This document shows positions 12,843-23,759 of a DNA stretch of 64,000 bases, in pieces. The position numbers were made by a program, and so were the translations under genes. Origin of the DNA: Malurus cyaneus samueli (taxonomy: Eukaryota; Chordata; Aves; Passeriformes; Maluridae); contig CM019216.1 of assembly GCA_009741485.1 (NCBI GenBank), positions 52,091,943 to 52,155,942 of the forward strand, given 5' to 3'. Within the stretch, counting starts at the first letter, position 1. Every line of letters begins with the position of its first letter. The notes under the pieces were generated by a model that had not been told where the DNA came from, did no database searches, and was given only the letters and a program-made list of their open reading frames with translations.

Positions 12843-15800
12843 GGATATTTCAAGGTTTCAAAAACTCACATGAAATGGAATTATGGTTCCTGCATAATTT
12901 TCTACATAAATTTTCTTGAAACTACAGCTTATTCCCTTTTAAATTTTCTAGTTAATAAAGCTGAAATTCACACAACTCTAGATACCCAGAAAACCTTCAG
13001 AAAGTTTTAAAATTAAAATAGAGGGAAATATTGTTGGGTTGGGTGTTTTCCCCACATTAAATTATTCCAGAAAAGAGCTTCTCAAGAAGCTCTGATTTTT
13101 CGGAGCTCTGGAGTAAGAGACTGGGATTTCTTGAGGAGGGACAGTGAAGCTCGCATCACATACCAATATGTGCCCCTTGGATCAGTTCTCCAGAACAGCC
13201 TTTTTACTCTCTTGGCAACAACATTACTTTTTTTCCTTGTGTATTGTTTTGTGTTATTTTTCACAATGTCTTACCTTTCAAACTAAAACTGACCAGAAAC
13301 AGACACACAGCACTGGAAATGAGATGTGGAAGGGTTTCACTGCCCTGACCCCTCCAAAAAGCTACTGTTACAAACAATTTTGATCTATTTCCTCAGCACT
13401 GTCCATATTCTACAATATCTTATATTAGTGATGCTATTAGTGTTAGTTATTTCTATATATTATATTATTGGCATTATTTCACTGAAGACATATTAAAGTA
13501 TGCTTCTGAAGTCCTTCTACCATTTTACTTGGTTTCCAGGTGAGACCAAGACTGACCAGAAAAAATCTCACTGCAACAAGGATTTTTTTTAAACTGGAAC
13601 TTGAAAACACCAGAAAGATTTACTTTTCTTATTGATTATTCTCAAACCTGACTGAACATGATTCATGATCAGCTGGCTGCCTGTGGGTCATTGCCTTCGT
13701 TATTCTGCAAATACAGGAAAACACTTGTATTATAACTGGGCAAATAATTTCAAAATCAACAACTGATTATGTTTTCCTCAGCTCTGGGTGATCTGAGTTT
13801 CTTCTTGGGTGACTGTTTAATGTGTAGTGAAAATATGATGCCTTGATAAATGACTCAGAACATCAGAAAATAAACCAAGTAGTGCCATGCAAGACCATGA
13901 TATACTTGCAGAAAGCTTGGCCTCAAGTTCTCAAATTACCATGTTGTTCCTGCACAGGGAAGGGTAGATTTGAGGTATAAAAAGTGGAACTTCTTTTCTA
14001 GAGGTAAATTTGTGTCCTGCCATAGACCAGCATAAACCTGTGTATGATGTGTCCCTCTTGTGACAGCCTTCAGACCAGGCATCCTGAATCTCTGTCCCCA
14101 GCACCCGTAGCATGTCCTAAATAGCCTGTCTTAGTGGGTCTCTTACTTAGGAGTAAGAGAGAGATGCATGGTCCTGAGAAATGCAGAGGAGAAAATAATC
14201 TACAGAGTTAATCCACAGATTTGCACTCATGTTCCTCATGCCAGCATTTCAACTTCCTTTTAAAAACATGAATGAAGAAGTGAATATACTGGAAAGGCCA
14301 AAGGACTACAGCTCCATCTGTCTTTCCCAGCCAGTTATTAACCCAGTGGCCAGTCTGTAGCCCCAGTCATCTAACTGGAGAAACAAGTGGTCCCACCTTT
14401 ACCCGGGGGGCTGCAGCCACCCCAGTTTTCTCCTTCCCACAGGACTGGGTTGGTTTCCATTCTATCAGTATCTACTCCAAATCAGGTGCTGTTCAGAGAG
14501 TCAGGAGGACTGGGCAGAAACTGAGGGGAAAAAGATTAGGAGTACAAGCCCTGGGTTTGCCAGGTGAGACATAATGAGCAGGAAGGGTGGAAAAGCAGAG
14601 GTTCAGGTCAGGTAACACAAACAAGGAAGTAGGAATTACCTGGAGATTAGAGGATATGTTGTTGTTCAAAGTCTACCCCCCTTGGAGAGGGCATAAGGAA
14701 TAAATGTGTTGTTTTAAGAGTGTATAATAGTTTGTATGCATAAAGAACTAGAAGTATATTATCTGTATAATATACATGTATATTATACATGTATAATATG
14801 TACGTGAGTATACATCACATACATTCTCCACATAATGAATACAAAAATGTGTCCTGTGTCTCCACAAATGTGTGTGCCCTGTATGATGTCAATTTAAATA
14901 ACGCTGAGGGTTTTAAAATGTGTGTAAAGAAGTAAAAACTACAAATGTGTGGACGTTCTAAAGGTTCATAATACACATGTGTGCATATCATGATATTCAG
15001 AATGCATACACAGCACAAACTAAAGGCATTTTCTAAAAGGCCAGGTCATTCCTTCTGCTGTTTACAACAAAAGTTTAGAAAGTGCTAAAATAAAGCTAAA
15101 AATAAGTAATTGAAAGGCTTTAAGTATATATTGTTTTAGTTGTTTTGTTCTTCTGGAAATCACTGAAGCTGAAATTTTGATAGGATTTTGTCTTCTCTGG
15201 ACGTTCATGCTTAGAGACACAAGCACCTTCAACTTGGTTTTCTGTCATTCTTGCTCCAGTAAGAGTCTTTTAGTGCAATTGTGACATCAATCACTTGGAC
15301 TATAAATCTCTGCAATGGATATGGCCATTTAAATCTCCACCTGCACAAACAACAATCAGGCCTAGAAAATAAGGAGACTCATAAATCTCCACACTGGTGA
15401 TTATTAATATTTTGGATCTGCAACAGCAATGTTACAAGGGGGGGAAAGAAGGAGTTAATTCATTAATTAGGACGGATATGATGACAATCTGTAATTTAGT
15501 TTATATAAAGAGAAAACACAAATGGAGCAGTTCACACAACATGAAGTTAGAAGTTAGTGAATTCCCAAGAGCCCAGGACTTGGAGATATGATATCTTAAT
15601 GTACTTATCCTATTGTGAGTGGGAAGGTGTTATCTTCCAGACAAATGATAAAGAGGTGGTTTAAAGTTTAGATCTACTGTTTTTCTTCTGGCTTACATGA
15701 GCCAAGGAGGAAAGATGGATCAAGAGATAGGCACAACTTCCTTGCTGGTTATCAAAAATGACACTCTGCCTCCTACTGAAAATTTAATCTGCAGACAGTA

Positions 15801-17100
15801 GACAGCACTGGGCAAACATACTAGTTTAGCCCTCCACAGTTTTTGTTGTCTTTTTTTAGTGCAGAAAAACCCACATAATCCTTTACAAAGATCAGCAAGA
15901 GTCTTCTCTTGTGGCTCCAGTGAGTTTGGATTAACTATGAAGCCACTGAGAGCCATGGTGTCATCTGAGGCTGCACATTTTTGTATAGAGGTACATGAAT
16001 CCTCAGGTAAGCAGACGAATAAGTGGAATTCCTCCTGCAACCAGATCAATCCCTGTGTGCAGTTCTTTAATCTCTTGTGCTCAAAAACCAGGCTGCAGGG
16101 CAACTTGTGAGGTGTCATGAAGGGTGTGAGTAGGGAAGGAGCTATAGGAACAAGTTCCTGTTTCACCAGCCCCTTTGGGCTCCAAATGTGGATTTAGGGG
16201 ACTATTTTACATGGAGAGGAAGAAGTGATAGGACAAAGTTAAGTTTTTTCAAAAGCCTGCTCTGCTGAGACTGAACATGTGTGTAAGTTTGTGAAGCCTG
16301 TTCATTCACACTGCACAGCAACCCGCTCATTCACACTCGGTAAAACCACTGGGAATGTTTGGCTTCAGCAGTTGCAGAGCCCAGCCTAATGCCCTCAGTC
16401 CCACCACTCCCACAGAAGGGGCCTTATCCATTATCTTGCCTCTTTATTCAGGCAAAACTCCCCTACTTTTGAGCATGCACGAATCAGCAGAAAAAACACT
16501 CCACGGGTACGGCAGAATGAACCACTGACATCTGCTCTGCACACCACGCAAGTTTCTTTTCTGTGTGAATTCTACCATCCAATAAACCTCCCCCCCCCCA
16601 CTTCCTTCATTTCATGCACGCCCTTGCCACCCCATCCACAACCACACAGACCATCCCCAGCAGCACAACGCTCTCCCTCGGCTCGGCAGGGCTCACGGAC
16701 TGCTGAGATCTTGGCCCCTTGGCACACCTGTGGACCAGGAAGCCTCCGCAACATTCACAGCTGGGAGAACTCAAAGACCGAGAAGGGACCGGGACTTGTC
16801 GGACGCCACCCCGGAAGGCTGGAAGAAGTCAGATCCTCCTGCCTCCAGCCCCTGGGCTGTGACGGCAAGGTCCACACTGCTGGCCAGGCGGCGGAGCACT
16901 CCCTTCCTGGAATATGCTACTAGCTGGACAGGATGCGTTCGCAAATATAATCATCCACAAATCTCCCCCAGATTAGGTTACAGGACAGCGTTTCGACGGC
17001 ATGCATTACAAAGCTCCCTGGAAGGCTTGGCTGGTGGATCTGCTGCTCTCTCTGCTCATGACCCATTTTGGCTTTCAAGAATCATGACACCAGCTGCCTG
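12843..17100. other. Intergenic DNA, proximal upstream flank of TCF21
   Basis: No gene seen. GC content rises from about 16,300 toward the TCF21 promoter. The 147-148 codon minus ORF at 15720-16166 has no recognisable domain. Enhancers are plausible here but cannot be called without alignment. Confidence 0.55.
14766..14799. repeat. Two overlapping perfect AT-rich palindromes
   Basis: 14766-14787 (22 bp, centred on TACATGTA) and 14780-14799 (20 bp, centred on ACATGT) are each perfectly self-complementary and overlap by 8 bp. Part of a degenerate TATACATG repeat; could extrude as a cruciform. Confidence 0.9.
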
Positions 17101-17143
17101 GGTCATCTAGGAGGCAGAGAGGGGGAGAGTAACCCTGGGCTGT

Positions 17144-17229
17144 AAAGGGAAGTGGGAAAGGAGAAGAGGAGGAGGAGGAGAAGGAGGAGGAGGAAGGGGG
17201 AGGATAGAAGGAGCAGGGGGAGAGAGAGT
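17144..17229 (+). repeat. GA-rich polypurine tract upstream of TCF21
   Basis: About 85 bases almost wholly A/G on the plus strand, mostly GGA/GAG units with a handful of T/C interruptions. Such tracts can form triplex DNA or bind GAGA-type/ZNF factors; here only the composition is seen. Confidence 0.8.
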
Positions 17230-17438
17230 AAGCGAGTTGTTTTAGTCCAGTTGTGAAGATTTGAATCCCAGTTTCGAGCTCTCAGCAAAGGCTTGCCGGG
17301 ATACCTCATACCCTGTCCTGTGCAAAGGTCTGTGATTGGGGATGTGGTGTGCTCAGTGGGCAGGGCCCCTCCCCTGGGCTGGATCCGCCTCTCTTATCCC
17401 CCAGATAAATTACTAGTGTCCTCACTAAATTCCTCGGC

Positions 17439-17466
17439 TTTCTCTCTCCCTCTCTCTCCCTCTCTC
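17439..17466 (+). repeat. CT-rich microsatellite in TCF21 5' region
   Basis: Interrupted (CT)n/(CTCC)n run, probably within the TCF21 5' UTR or core promoter. Confidence 0.8.
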
Positions 17467-17689
17467 GCACAATCTCACTCCCTCCCTCAAACACAGGCAG
17501 AGCAGGGTTGGGGGCGGGGAGGCGGGGATCCTCTCTGGGCTGGTATTGTGCCTTAGTCCTGGGCGGGGAGGAAGGGGAGGAAAATACTGGCGCCCCTTCT
17601 CTCCTACGCCGCCTCGAAATAGATTTGAGGAGCTGCCCTTCTTCCCCCCCTCCCCCCTTCCCCGCTGGTCTTTTGGCATCTTGCAGACC

Positions 17690-18139
17690 ATGTCCACTGG
17701 GTCCCTCAGTGATGTGGAAGATCTGCAGGAGGTGGAGATGCTGGAGTGCGATGGCCTGAAAATGGATACTAACAAAGAGTTTGGGGCGTCCACCGAGAGC
17801 AACGAGGAGGGATCCAATGGCGAGAATGGCTCCCCTCAGAAGGGGAGAGGGGCCTCGGGCAAGAGGAAAAAAGCTCCCCCCAAGAAGAGCCCTTTGAATG
17901 GAGTGAGCCAGGAGGGAAAGCAGGTACAGAGAAACGCTGCCAACGCCAGGGAGAGGGCGAGGATGAGGGTCCTTAGCAAAGCCTTCTCCAGGCTTAAGAC
18001 CACCCTACCCTGGGTGCCCCCAGACACCAAACTTTCCAAACTGGACACCTTGAGGTTGGCCTCCAGCTACATTGCTCACCTGAGGCAGATCCTGGCCAAT
18101 GACAAGTATGAAAATGGCTACATCCACCCAGTCAACTTG
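17690..18139 (+). CDS. TCF21: TCF21 coding exon 1
   Basis: 450 nt, 150 codons, holding the whole bHLH domain. It ends after HPVNL with donor GTAAGT at 18140. The 150-codon length equals the mammalian exon 1 coding part as I recall it. Confidence 0.98.
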
Positions 18140-19823
18140 GTAAGTGAGAGCCCACCGGGGCCAGCACTCGGTGTGTGTGCATGGGGAGAGGTGGGCGAGG
18201 GGCTGTGATGGGGCATGTGTGGGGAGAAAACCTGGCTGTGCTTCTCAGAGTCTGGTACAAGTGGGGTGGAAAGGGGTACTCCGCAAGGGGACAGGCCCCC
18301 AGCTACCCCTGTGCCCTGAGTGCCAAGCCTCCTAGGCCCCCTCTGGTGTTCCTAGCAATCCTTTCCAGGAGACAGGAAGCCACACTGGTCACAAATAAGC
18401 AGGGGCAGGCTTTACTCTTTACTGCCCCAGAAATGATTGTGAAACCCCTGAGGATCGATGCAGCTTTCTACCTGCAAGTGGGCAGGTATTGGAATCTAGG
18501 TAGAAAAAGGTATGTTTGAGGAAAGACCCAGGATTTATTCTTATCCTGTGTCTCTACCCTAATGCTTCCTGCCACAATAGTATCCCCAAGCCTTTTTAAG
18601 GACAGAACTCCTGGGGCTCTGTGCTCAACCCCTCAGGTTTGCTGGGTCCAGAACATTTCTCCTATCTCTGTAAACTGGCACGGGAGAAATACCCCCAGTG
18701 CAGACTCCCCAGGGGAGGTGTCTGCCCCAGGCACACTCCGCAATGCCTCTCCCTGGGCTGTGCCGTGTCCCTCCTGCTTCTCCCACCACACAAAGTTTTC
18801 CTGAGCAGCCCTGGATCTCCCGACCGTACTCAGCCGCCGGACACATCCAGTTTCCAGCTCTAAAAATATGTGCAAATGATGTAAACCGGGGTAAGCAAAA
18901 TCTGCCTGGGCTCATTTTAGACATACAGCATTTACACTGCCCACATGTGCAGACCCTGATGCATAAATGGAAAACAGAGGGGAGCTGGGGACGTCTCACT
19001 GGGGTCAGGCACTGCCTTTTGAGCTCTGGACTCCGGGAGAAAGAACGTTACCCGCTGTGTCAGCTGATAAGAGCCTGGGAGATAATTTTTGATTAAAACC
19101 AAAATCCTCAGTGCAATGACATGGGAAAAAAAAAATAAGTAAAATAAAACCAGCACCCAATATAGATATAACCTCTCTCCTCTGCTGCACAGAGGCACAC
19201 GAAAATACGCTTCCCGAGCCGCGGGAGGCCAGGGAGAGCGGCCGGGGGTTGCCGGGGCCCTTGTGTGGGGGGTTGCTCCTGAGCCCGGCTAGCCCGGCGG
19301 GGCGTGTGGCGGCTCCCGCGGGCAGAGTCCCCACGCCGGTCACGACCAAACACGGGGGGAGGCGCGGCTGCGGAGGGGTGCCCGCGGCGATCGTGCCGGG
19401 GAGATGCGAATGTGCCGGAGCCAGGCGGCTCCTTTCACTCTCCCTTCTGCCTCTATCAGACGGGCACCGCCGCCCCGAGGATGCCCGGCGGGGACCCCCG
19501 GGGCTATAAGGTGAAGCGGCATCAGCCGCCGGCGAAAAGCTAAAGGGTCCTTGCCGAAGCCAGCGGCAACTGCCCCGGCCTGAGCCCCGCTGAGCGCTGC
19601 GGACTCAGGTGGCGGATGCCGGGCTCGGTCTCCCCGGACGCTCCCGAGCCGGGCCCGCTGGCGATACGAGCGTTGCAATGTGCATTTCTCCATATGTAAC
19701 CCCCTTCCCACCCGTGTCTTTTCCTGGGTACAGACTTGGCCTTTTATGGTAGCCGGCAAACCCGAGAGTGACCTGAAAGAAGTGGTGAACACAAACCGCT
19801 TGTGCGGCCCGACGGCATCCTGA
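17690..19823 (+). CDS. TCF21: Transcription factor 21 (capsulin/epicardin/Pod-1), complete two-exon CDS
   Basis: Spliced CDS join(17690..18139, 19734..19823), 179 codons plus TGA, the same length as human TCF21. Class II bHLH factor that dimerises with E-proteins (TCF3/TCF12) on E-boxes. It acts in the nucleus during epicardial, kidney, lung, gonad and branchiomeric muscle mesenchyme development (family knowledge). Seen: acidic N-terminus beginning [17 protein letters not shown], a basic NLS-like run at residues 57-66 ([10 protein letters not shown]), basic region near 80-92 ([13 protein letters not shown]), helix 1 about 93-107, loop WVPPDTKLS, helix 2 about 116-134, and a C-terminus ending in CGPTAS. 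The start at 17690 is the first in-frame ATG: the frame is open upstream to 17546 but has no other ATG. Exon 1 ends in donor GTAAGT, exon 2 starts after TACAG, and the intron is phase 0. N-terminal residues 30-60 differ most from the mammalian protein; the bHLH looks unchanged. Confidence 0.98.
19734..19823 (+). CDS. TCF21: TCF21 coding exon 2
   Basis: 90 nt including TGA, encoding [18 protein letters not shown] followed by [11 protein letters not shown]. The acceptor is TACAG at 19729-19733 behind a pyrimidine-rich tract. Separated from exon 1 by a 1,594 bp intron. Confidence 0.97.
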   Translation, partial: TWPFMVAGKPESDLKEVVNTNRLCGPTAS

Positions 19824-20275
19824 GCCCCGCGGCCGGGCCAGCAGCGTCCGTCCCGGCGCGGCCGTGCAGCGGGCGGCGGGGCGGGCAGGGACCCGCCGCT
19901 GCCCCGGGCCCCGGGCAGAGCCACGGGGAGAGCCGCTCTCCCGCCGCAGAGGAGACCAAATGTGCCCTAGCAAAGACTCCGTCCACCCCGAGAGATCTTG
20001 ACTCTATTTAACTTTATTGAATGCGTGTACAGTCGAGTGTCCTGCAACCACAGCCTTGCTGGTTCAAGAGCTACTAGAGAAAAGACAGAGATCAAACAAA
20101 ACCTACCACGCGTGTATCTTTTGTCTGAGACCTGTGAAATATGTAGATGCCTAGAAAAACTGACTTTGACAGTCATCTCTATGAAGTAATTCACCTTAAA
20201 GATATATAGATATATTTTCTTCAAGCAGATTCTGCTCTATTTCTGTGAATAAACCTTCCTTTCTACTGAACACGG
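19824..20275 (+). other. TCF21: TCF21 3' UTR with candidate poly(A) signal
   Basis: After the stop the sequence is CpG-rich to about 19,990 and then AT-rich. The first AATAAA lies at 20248-20253 and is followed by a TGTTCGTTT run near 20290. The cleavage site is inferred; longer 3' UTRs are possible. Confidence 0.5.
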
Positions 20276-23200
20276 AGCAGTGTAAAGTGTTCGTTTGAGA
20301 CTCTCGGGCTCGGCGGGGGAAGGACTGAGCCTCCGCCGGCTCCGCGAAGCGGCCGCGCTGCGGGGATCCCGCCTGTCCACCCCAGGCCACGGGAGGTCTG
20401 CCTCCCTGGAGCTAAAGACCTGGAACAAACCCCTGGGGGAGGGGGTGACTGGGTCCGCAGCCCGCCGCGGGATCTCGGCCCGGCTCCGCAGCCCGGCGCC
20501 CGGGCGCTGCAGGAGCCGCCCTTGCTGCTCCGGCCGCCTCGCTCCGTGGGGACAGGAGCAGTGATCTGTTGAAGTACAGTCGATCCTCAGCGCCGGGAAT
20601 TTTTAACTTAAACATCTCTATCGATCAGCGCGCCCGTGGGAGATGAGGCTGAGATAAACAGGAGTGCGGGGCGCTCCCCCTTGCACCGGCAGCGGCCGCC
20701 GGCAGCTGATGCGCCAGATCCCACCGCGCTGTTTAATGTTTCAGGGTTATGACCGCACTGTTTACAAGATGTCTTCGGTTATTTATACTGTTATTATTAG
20801 CGGAGGGGCTTTAAATTTCCGCCTCACTTGCTCTTTCAATATCATCCCTCGATTCGGTTTGATACCTGGGTACTTTCTTACCGAAAGCAGGAGAGGGGCA
20901 GCAGGGGCTGCAGGGCTGTCCCCCGGACCAAGCCCCCCCGTCCCCGCTGGTTGCGGGAGCCGGCGGCAGGGTCTGGGGCGCGGTCACAGGCAGCACGGGG
21001 GCCACAGACCCTCCCGCGGGCTCCCCACCTCGGGTGTCCCCCGCAGACCGGCGCTGAGCTGCCCCGGGCATCCGTGCAGCCTAGATTGTATTTATTCTCA
21101 TCTCCCACTTTCCCCCGAGATAACTGGACGAGGTGGCGCGTCCTCCAGGCAACCCAAATTCACCAGTCGGGTTCATGCGTGGGCTAGGTCAGGTTTAATT
21201 AAAGAAGCTCACTGTGAACCGAGGGCTGTGGAAATATCTTGGCCCTCGTTATGAAAAGGGCCTGCTGTATCATCCTAATGGTTTTGAGGGGAGAGCTGTT
21301 TAATTTCACTTTTGCTTAGCTTTATCTCTATCCCACACAATTAACAGCAGCCCTCTGTGCCTGGCCTAACCATGTGCAACTTCACTGTTGTGGACGGGAC
21401 TGCGCCAGGTGAGACACGCAGTTACACACAGGGGCTTGACTGACTTTGCGGCCACACACAGACCCTGAACAGCCACAGCTTTGGCTGAAGAAACGAGCAA
21501 CTCTGGTAAGCACAGCTGAATGGGATGATTTGCTGAGTTCTTTGCCACAGAAACTGGGAAATTCAGTGGGAATTGCTGGTCTGTTAAAGGGAGACAGAAT
21601 AGACACCCCCAGACTTAAGCTAAGTGCAGATGAGTGATACAGAAAACACTCATTTTAATGTATCAATTTACTCACTGAATTGAAACTAACCATTGGATTT
21701 AACCACTCAAAATCTCAACTTAAATCCATATTAACTAATGCCTGGTCAAGACTCATAGCAAGGTGCTGATTTCCTTCTAGAAAGCACAAATTGATATGTG
21801 TCTGAGACATGCACAAAATTGAGTTTAATTCTGAATGTTCTAACACACGCTTCTTTGCCATCCTGCCTTGCAATGCTTGCTGACTGCACTCAGCATCTTC
21901 CCATCTAATTAACCATATGCAGTGTTCATTCGCCGCCTGAAATACACCACTGAAGAAAGGGAAATACAATAGTACCCCGTGAAATGTGAGGAACACAGCT
22001 GTAACCATGTGCCAAAAGCTGCAGGAACAGTAAGTTTTGAAGATGCTTACTGTGTACACACGGGCAATAGACACGGTTGCTTCTCGTGCTGCTATTCACT
22101 TTACCTAGCAGCCTGTGCTGCAAGCTTCTCGGGGACTAAACTATACCTCGAGCATCCTGCACCTTCCTCAATCCTTGCCTCCAACCAACAGTTCTGCAAC
22201 AAAGCAAGAAACAAAAAGTGACACGAAATAAACAAAAGCAACCAGCAGTGCACAGAAAAGTAAATAATGACTTTACACTGACTGTAAAACAATTAATGGC
22301 TTTATCTCAATTAAGATGACAATTAATATTTTCCAGAGGCATTTATGTGGCTGGGAACTCCTGGTCCACTGACCTCTTGTATAAGGGCATAGAGCTGACA
22401 GTGCTGGCAGCTGGCTTCAACAGCTGAAGTTTCTTAAACGAATTACAAGTTCTGCCACACACTTCAGGAGAACAATGAATGAAATTATTCTACCCTGCTG
22501 CTGAGTGCAATTTTACCACAAAATATTTGCAAACAGAAAATGTGTGTTTAGTCTGACTGAAGCAATTGATGATTTTGAAAGGAACTCGCAAATGTGCTAA
22601 GGAAAACAGGGAACAGGTTTAAATATTGATGTCAATGACTTTAAAGAAAATATTTTGTTTGCCTTCTTGCTTTTCTGTATGAAGTGATGCATTTTAATAT
22701 TTACCAAAATATACCTATACCCCTTTTTCATGTGGAAAAAAAAGTTGACTTGGTTTATCTTTCTGTATCTAGATGGATGTAGATGCAGCTGTGTGAGTGT
22801 CTGTATACATTCCCTCCTAGTAATGTTTGAACTCATTGCCTGATTTCAGCTGGATTTGACAGCGGTCTCAAAGATAACTAAGTTACTATAATTTTTAATA
22901 TTTGTGTGTGTGTGAAAACAGGCAACTGAGTAAAGGAACTCTTTAAATTTTGCAGCTAAATTTTGAAGCTAAAGGAACTTAGCCTTTATTAGATATCAGA
23001 ACATACAGAGTGTCAGCTGTAGATGAAGCCCCAAATGCTGCCTCAATCACAGGATACAAGTTCATAGAAAACTTACTTATGGTCCTACATTTTTTAAGAC
23101 AAGAACTCTATAAAAGGAGTTTAGTTCCATTTGATTTTAATATAATTATTCATTTTTGTTTGTTTGTTTCTTTGGAAAGAAACTAGTTTCACCCAGCTAT

Positions 23201-23739
23201 TTCATGACCATTTCTCAGTTCGGCTAGAGACCAGCAAATCCTTTATTTGCAGTGCTGCACTCAGTGCTCGGGCTCCTGGGTTTGGTGCTGACATTGTACT
23301 GCTTTGCAGCAGCTATCACAGTCTATAAGGTCTTCAGGAGCAAGCGTTTTTCCATCAGAAAATACCTTTTAGGCTTATCTTATCATCTCACTGGGATGGA
23401 AATCTGCCAGCCTGAAGCGTCAGCATAGCAAGAAACCCACTTTGTAGACACCTGCAAAAACCTGTGCTGTGCTGGGCAGTGACTGGGGCAGTGAGACCAC
23501 AGCTGGTCGTGCCCTCAAGCTTCAAGGTGCATAAGGAGAACATGTGCAAGACAGCTTATTCTTTAAAGTGCCTTCAAGGTCAGAATTCCCAGCTCACCTC
23601 AGAAAATAAAAGACACAGAAAATCTGTGTGGTTTCTTCTGTAGGGAAGCTGGTTTGAGTCCTGGACATAATGATCAGATCACAAGCACAGGTTTACTTGT
23701 AACACAGGGTATTTGTAACCCCTCAGTTGTGTCTACCTG

Positions 23740-23759
23740 AAAAAAAAAAAAAAAAAAAA
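23740..23759 (+). repeat. Poly(A) tract
   Basis: A run of about 19-20 A with no recognisable retroelement to its left. Confidence 0.9.

Larger units (their letters stand above)
17101..17689 (+). promoter_or_regulatory. TCF21 promoter / 5' UTR region
   Basis: Region immediately 5' of the TCF21 start. It holds a purine-rich tract (17144-17229), an inverted CCAAT box (ATTGG, 17335-17339), a CT-rich tract (17439-17466) and a GC-rich, moderately CpG-containing segment that runs into exon 1. I see no convincing TATA box at a suitable distance. The transcription start cannot be placed from sequence alone. Confidence 0.45.
19200..21120. promoter_or_regulatory. Long CpG-dense region over TCF21 intron, exon 2 and downstream flank
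   Basis: CpG dinucleotides are dense in 19,200-19,640, 19,800-19,970, 20,290-20,560 and 20,640-21,080. Short AT-rich, CpG-poor islands interrupt them (19,980-20,280 and 20,710-20,890). By eye this is more CpG-rich than exon 1 itself. In human, TCF21 is accompanied by the antisense lncRNA TARID; an antisense promoter here is only inference. Confidence 0.6.

Noticed and set aside
17546..18208. 220-codon ORF as a longer TCF21
   Set aside because: The upstream extension starts with TTG, not ATG, and the 3' end reads through the donor at 18140. The real CDS is the 17690 start spliced to exon 2.
19340..19924. 194-codon minus ORF antisense to TCF21 exon 2
   Set aside because: Ala/Arg/Pro/Gly-rich translation of CpG-dense DNA, opposite a proven exon.
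20664..21254. 196-codon plus ORF downstream of TCF21
   Set aside because: Part of the CpG-rich flank, low-complexity translation, no homology recognised, and no start or splice context.
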